Below, piece after piece: positions 61,359-61,457 of a DNA stretch of 61,457 nucleotides; positions within the stretch are counted from its first letter, which is position 1, and each line of letters starts with the position of its first letter. The stretch comes from Atopobiaceae bacterium (GTDB taxonomy: Bacteria; Actinomycetota; Coriobacteriia; Coriobacteriales; Atopobiaceae), in contig JAFWIE010000028.1 in NCBI GenBank assembly GCA_017533825.1, positions 1 through 61,457 of the forward strand. The letters run 5' to 3'. Under the pieces are notes generated by a model. That model made no database searches. It had not been told where the DNA came from and saw nothing but the letters and a program-made list of their open reading frames with translations. The position numbers and the translations under genes were made by a program.

Positions 61359-61457
61359 ATGGCAGAGGACTTCGGCGACGAGGCCGGGCAGAAGCTCGTC
61401 GACTGGGCGACCCGCGTCGCCATGTACCAGGTGCGCATAGGAGGCCCCTCGTCGGGC
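61359..61457 (+). CDS. Mobile-element protein, N-terminal part only
   Basis: The ATG at 61359 follows GGGAGG by 7 nt and the frame stays open to the window end (33 codons). The start MAEDFGDEAGQKLVDWATRV resembles N-termini of conjugation-associated proteins (PcfB/DUF3801-like) of Coriobacteria integrative elements, but too little is present to assign it. Confidence 0.5.
   Translation, partial: MAEDFGDEAGQKLVDWATRVAMYQVRIGGPSSG

Overview
The window looks like chromosome from a high-GC Coriobacteriia (Collinsella/Olsenella-like) actinobacterium. That assignment is inferred from gene style, the veg-ispE pair, the coding base composition and the insertion-sequence families; no rRNA is present to confirm it. 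Several blocks (about 15.5-18.3 kb and 22.4-25.4 kb) are distinctly AT-richer than their neighbours, which suggests they were acquired.

Layout. 0-15.5 kb is a decaying cell-surface polysaccharide/peptide-maturation region. It holds broken insertion sequences (ISL3, IS66-like, IS3, IS256 types), an IS200-type element that looks intact, rfbC, an O-antigen-polymerase-like gene plus a fragment of a second, two VanZ-like proteins, a signal-peptidase-like S26 protein, and four copies of one nucleotidyltransferase-like (NTP_transf_5) gene: one intact, one with a single nonsense codon, two remnants. 15.5-25.4 kb holds two related RiPP-like (ribosomally made, modified peptide) cassettes. Each has a small Cys-containing peptide with a T(A/S)(S/G) motif, a small peptide with a Gly-Gly leader, a radical SAM/SPASM enzyme, a PqqD-like recognition protein, an HPr-kinase-like protein and a strong hairpin after the peptide genes. 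They are separated by a large serine recombinase and an AAA-ATPase/nuclease fusion. 25.4-27.3 kb is an IS256-type element beside a truncated DHHW/AlgX-like gene.

27.7-40.3 kb is a defence and mobile-cassette island. It contains a complete type II-A-like retron (ncRNA, nucleoside-deoxyribosyltransferase-like effector, reverse transcriptase), DUF2971, an Abi fragment, a NYN-domain protein, DUF6119 and Fic remnants, a YARHG protein, a DUF3990/HTH toxin-antitoxin pair with a perfect palindromic operator, and a protein with a Vsr-like nuclease end. Four copies of a ~198-bp imperfect palindrome lie between these genes.

40.5-57.7 kb is more settled chromosome: a repeat-rich secreted protein with ChW domains, an ABC transporter, a nucleotide-sugar epimerase, an NHLM-type peptide export operon (HlyD-like stub, C39-peptidase ABC transporter, second ABC transporter, S26 peptidase), an EamA transporter, rph, an XTP/dITP pyrophosphatase, nagB, veg-like and ispE. 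At 57,974 a tRNA-Pro(CGG) marks the start of an integrated element with excisionase-like proteins, a replication-like HTH protein, four phased iteron-like repeats and a DnaC-like ATPase. It runs off the window end.

How it fits together (inference): the Gly-Gly leader peptides of the two RiPP cassettes are natural substrates for a C39-peptidase exporter, and the only one in the window is the NHLM operon at 47-52 kb. Its S26 peptidase has a close relative at 9.3 kb beside the VanZ and NTP_transf_5 genes, so the peptide cassettes, the export operon and the decayed left region may be parts of one multi-locus secreted-peptide system.
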